From Lithodes maja (Eukaryota > Arthropoda > Malacostraca > Decapoda > Lithodidae): a DNA stretch of 64,000 bases. This document shows positions 61,405-64,000 of the stretch, in pieces. Each line of letters starts with the position of its first letter. The first letter of the stretch is position 1. Under the pieces are notes generated by a model that did no database searches, was not told the origin of the DNA, and saw nothing but the letters and a program-made list of their open reading frames with translations. The stretch is taken from NCBI GenBank assembly GCA_037953745.1, contig JBAKBP010003154.1:1-64000 (forward strand), written 5' to 3'. Made by a program: the position numbers and the translations under genes.

Positions 61405-63777
61405 GTGACGTTGACCACTCCGTTAGAACCGCATGGCTTGTCCTACAGTGACTCGCTAGGATCGCCAGGGCAGTGGATGGGGCTACAGTTTATGTATTAG
61501 AGTGTGCTTTATTTCATATGAAAGCTCGTGTCATGGGCAGTCCAGAAAGGCTCTTTGTTTTCGCCCATGTCAAGGCTTTATATATTTAATTGTAAAGTAT
61601 ATGTTTTGTCATTAACTAGTAATGATAGGATCTGGGAGAGAGAGAGATAGAGTAGAACGGAGTGAGAGGTGGCGCGCAGTGTTTTTTGTCCCGCTCATTG
61701 ACGTCACGGCTGGCTGCCTCGCGGGGGTTGGTGGAGAGAGGTCCTTACCATGTTGCGAGCTCTGTGAGTGGTCGGTCGACTCGTAACCGTTAGTTTCCCA
61801 CGCGGCTCGAGCTAGTGCGAGTATATATACTGGTTCCTCGCCACTCTCTCCCTCAGATCTGGTTTCTAGAATGCATCCATCTTTATCCCTTGCAACCTGT
61901 CCCCGCTCTTACCTGAGAATCTTTTCCTCGGCCTGTGACGCATGCCGAGTATGAGCATGCTGTACAGAACGCTCAGTCAGACCCCACTCTCGCTAGGATC
62001 GTCAGGGCAGGAACTTTGGCTGTAGTCTGTGTAGAGTTTCCTAACTCAGTTTATGTGAACCGTTGTACTATAAGTATTATAATTATGTATTTTGTTTTCT
62101 TCTAAGTCAACGAGTTCTATTTTATATCATTAGATATAAGTATTGTGTGTGGGACTTATTTATAATGATGAGAGAGAGAGTTATGTAACGACGGCCCGGG
62201 AGCACGCCACGAGGTAGGTAGGCCTCCCTCCCTCCTCCCTCCTCCCTCCTCCCTCCTCAAGCGCGTGGGAAATCCTTTGTCGATCCCAGATTGAGAGAGA
62301 ATATTACGTAATGATTGTCAGTGGGCGGTCCTTAGTAGTTTGCGATATGCCGCTAGAGGGCCGAGTATAAAAAGGAGAGGTCCTCGCCACAATTCTTTAG
62401 AACTCATCAGGCAGAGCGACTTCTCATATCCCTTGCAACTATCCATATTCTTCCGACTGATGTGAACTTTCTCTACTCTCTGAACAGCCTATCTTCTTCT
62501 CTTCTCGTCCCTTTTTAACCAATGACCCCTTTGGTGCAGATTTAGTCAGCCAAAGTATTATCGCTTGAGTTCTCACGAGATAAGTGCCTGTTAGATAGCC
62601 TATTTTTGGAAGGGTTAACTAGAATAGGATTGATTGATGTTTGTTGCACTCGTATATGCATTTCCCTGTGTGCGATTATTCATGTTCCTGTTTTCTGCTG
62701 GTTTAGGCAATGCTAGACTGGGATAGGGTTTCTGAGTTGTGATTTCCTATGAGTACTAGGTTGCGGTTGAACCAGTACAATTGCAACGGAGACGTGGAAC
62801 GCCTAGGTGGTCTTTCTGACTGTGTACCGTGGGAGTTTAGCACTGTGTTGCGAGTGAGGGCTTTTGCCTCTGCCACCCAACACTGTGCTATCTCATTTGC
62901 TTGACTTTGAGAGGATCGCCAGGAGAGAACCAGATACTAGTGATCTGGATCTCTCAAGAGAGCATCCCGTCAATTAACGTAATTTGGCCGCACAGTCTTA
63001 AGGACCTCGCTAGGCTACGAGCCGCTTGCTCAGCCATTGTCTCTTAACCTTATGTATCCCAGCTAGACTTTGCTCGACCAGCAGATACAGCATAGTATTG
63101 AAGCTTCTCCTTATGTATGTTATTGTTTATGCACTATTGATTTCATGTGTGGCACGCCTAGCTACTTTAGAGATTAGTGGCCCCCGAGCACAATCCTAGT
63201 AGGCTATTGCCAGTGCATTGTCGGAGTACTTCTTTTATATGTTTGCCATATCCTATTGCTTATTCTTATAATTCTTCTTATGTCAATTTAAAGCCTTTAA
63301 TTACCAGTGAGTTATTCATTAAATTGCTGTTCAAAATCCGATACTTACTTCTTATGAGTATTCGAGAAGCATCTAACTTATCAGAAGATTCCTTGCTTGA
63401 TGCTCGAGGACTATTGTTTAACGTAACGTAATAGTGCCGATCCGAAGTAGAGGGTGGAGGACTTCTTAAGTTCTTAGTTCAAGGGTGGATTACTTCGGCT
63501 TCGGCCAACACTATTCTTTAGTGTTGTAGTACTTTCTTCTTTGTTTGATTGTTGACCAGACTAGATAACTCCCGTCTTGTTATTAGTCTGTTGTGTGAAA
63601 CGCTAGTACCGAGTTCTTGTATACCCCGTTATAGCAGATAGAACTCTGGAGGGTAGTGGCGTTTTTTGTTCGGCTGGCAGTACTCTGGGGTTGGGATCGT
63701 GTGTTTCCGTTGTGGCAGCGAGCCATACTCGAGTCCTGTGTAAGAGCCCTAGTGTACCCGAGTGCCCGGTCGTAACA
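61404..63777 (+). repeat. gypsy LTR (second element), plus strand
   Basis: Begins TGTGACGTTGACC and ends CCGGTCGTAACA (TG...CA ends), with a primer site directly after. It is about 2374 bp and has two diverged copies of a promoter-like block: CTCGCTAGGATCGCCAGGGC at 61451 and CTCGCTAGGATCGTCAGGGC at 61989, TATA-like GAGTATATATACTGG near 61818 and GAGTATAAAAAGGAG near 62362, GTTCCTCGCCAC / GTCCTCGCCAC, and ATCCCTTGCAAC at 61886 and 62429. A CTCC microsatellite lies at 62226-62260. The end matches the LTR end of the element at 2170-25003. Confidence 0.78.
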
Positions 63778-63991
63778 AATGGCGACCTTGCTTAGGATTT
63801 TGTGAACAGTATAATTTTTTGCAGAGTTGTACAACATTTGTTTGTTCGTACTTTAGCGTGCATATTGAAGAATATTTTTTTTTTGTAAGGCAATTAGGAG
63901 AGCATTTAAGAGACTCCAGTTAATTTAGTAATTAGTGCTTACATAAGGGAGTTTAACACTTTTGTCTCGAGAATTTTTTGTGAACTTCAGT
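63778..63991 (+). promoter_or_regulatory. primer binding site and gag leader of second gypsy
   Basis: AATGGCGACCTT follows the LTR exactly as at the first gypsy (minus strand near 23209). Further on, GAGAATTTTTTGTGAACTTC lies just before the ATG, parallel to GAGAATTTTTTTGTTGACTC before the gag ATG at 22950. So this is the leader of a related element. Confidence 0.75.
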
Positions 63992-64000
63992 ATGTCGTGC
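63992..64000 (+). CDS. gag start of second gypsy (runs off window)
   Basis: ATG at 63992-63994 (M S C...) in the position matching the gag start of the first gypsy (M S L D G). Only three codons are inside the window. Confidence 0.55.

Noticed and set aside
1..64000. Host protein-coding genes with introns
   Set aside because: All coding similarity I could recognise belongs to transposable elements. Short exons of host genes could be missed without a splice model or homology search.

Overview
This is eukaryotic nuclear DNA made almost entirely of transposable elements. I found no host gene, rRNA gene or intact tRNA gene. The mix of elements (DIRS-type tyrosine-recombinase retrotransposon, Ty3/gypsy, BEL/Pao, several LINE lineages, Tigger/pogo, a hAT-like end, and at least a dozen TTAA-flanked piggyBac-type elements) fits a repeat-rich invertebrate genome. 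A decapod crustacean or related arthropod is my guess, but no gene in the window proves it.

Region 1 (1-27677) is a four-level nest. The oldest visible layer is a minus-strand LINE whose 3' end lies at 891-2169 and whose RT and endonuclease lie at 25004-27677. A minus-strand Ty3/gypsy element (2170-25003) is inserted in it. One gypsy LTR (2170-8135) carries a Tigger transposon (2691-5363) and a CR1/Rex1-like LINE (5617-7128). The gypsy interior carries a DIRS element (8312-19100). Inside the DIRS tyrosine recombinase sit a TTAA element (15137-15772) and a 5'-truncated LINE (16332-17792). The DIRS element keeps its diagnostic inverted terminal repeats and internal complementary region. The gypsy element has lost integrase and the middle of pol. 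At the far left, 1-890 is the right end of another, diverged DIRS copy with its own TTAA insertion.

Region 2 (27678-36904) has a hAT-like end, a TA/TG microsatellite, about 1.2 kb in which I recognise nothing, an LTR/PBS/gag fragment broken by a third copy of the same TTAA element, and a gag-less BEL/Pao element with several stops.

Region 3 (36905-48300) has a LINE with a PHD plus CCCH zinc-finger ORF1 and an endonuclease/RT ORF2, split by two nested LINE tails. It is followed by about 3.5 kb of unassigned AT-rich sequence with local duplications, and then by a decayed minus-strand RTE-like LINE riddled with TTAA elements and one SINE-like insertion.

Region 4 (48499-61404) is dominated by TTAA elements, some nested in each other. 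One (52284-54607) carries a 456-codon ORF that keeps the acidic N-terminus and the C-terminal cysteine-rich domain of a piggyBac transposase but no DDE catalytic domain. Others are palindromic and share an 18-bp motif. Two satellites (62 bp and 31 bp units) contain TTAA-element ends. A second, better preserved RTE-like LINE (55085-57742) ends in a 76-bp-arm palindrome.

Region 5 (61404-64000) is a 2.4 kb LTR, primer site and gag start codon of a second gypsy element of the same lineage as the first. It runs off the window.

Most coding regions here are pseudogenes, and their reading frames were judged by eye. Family names come from motif recognition without database searches.
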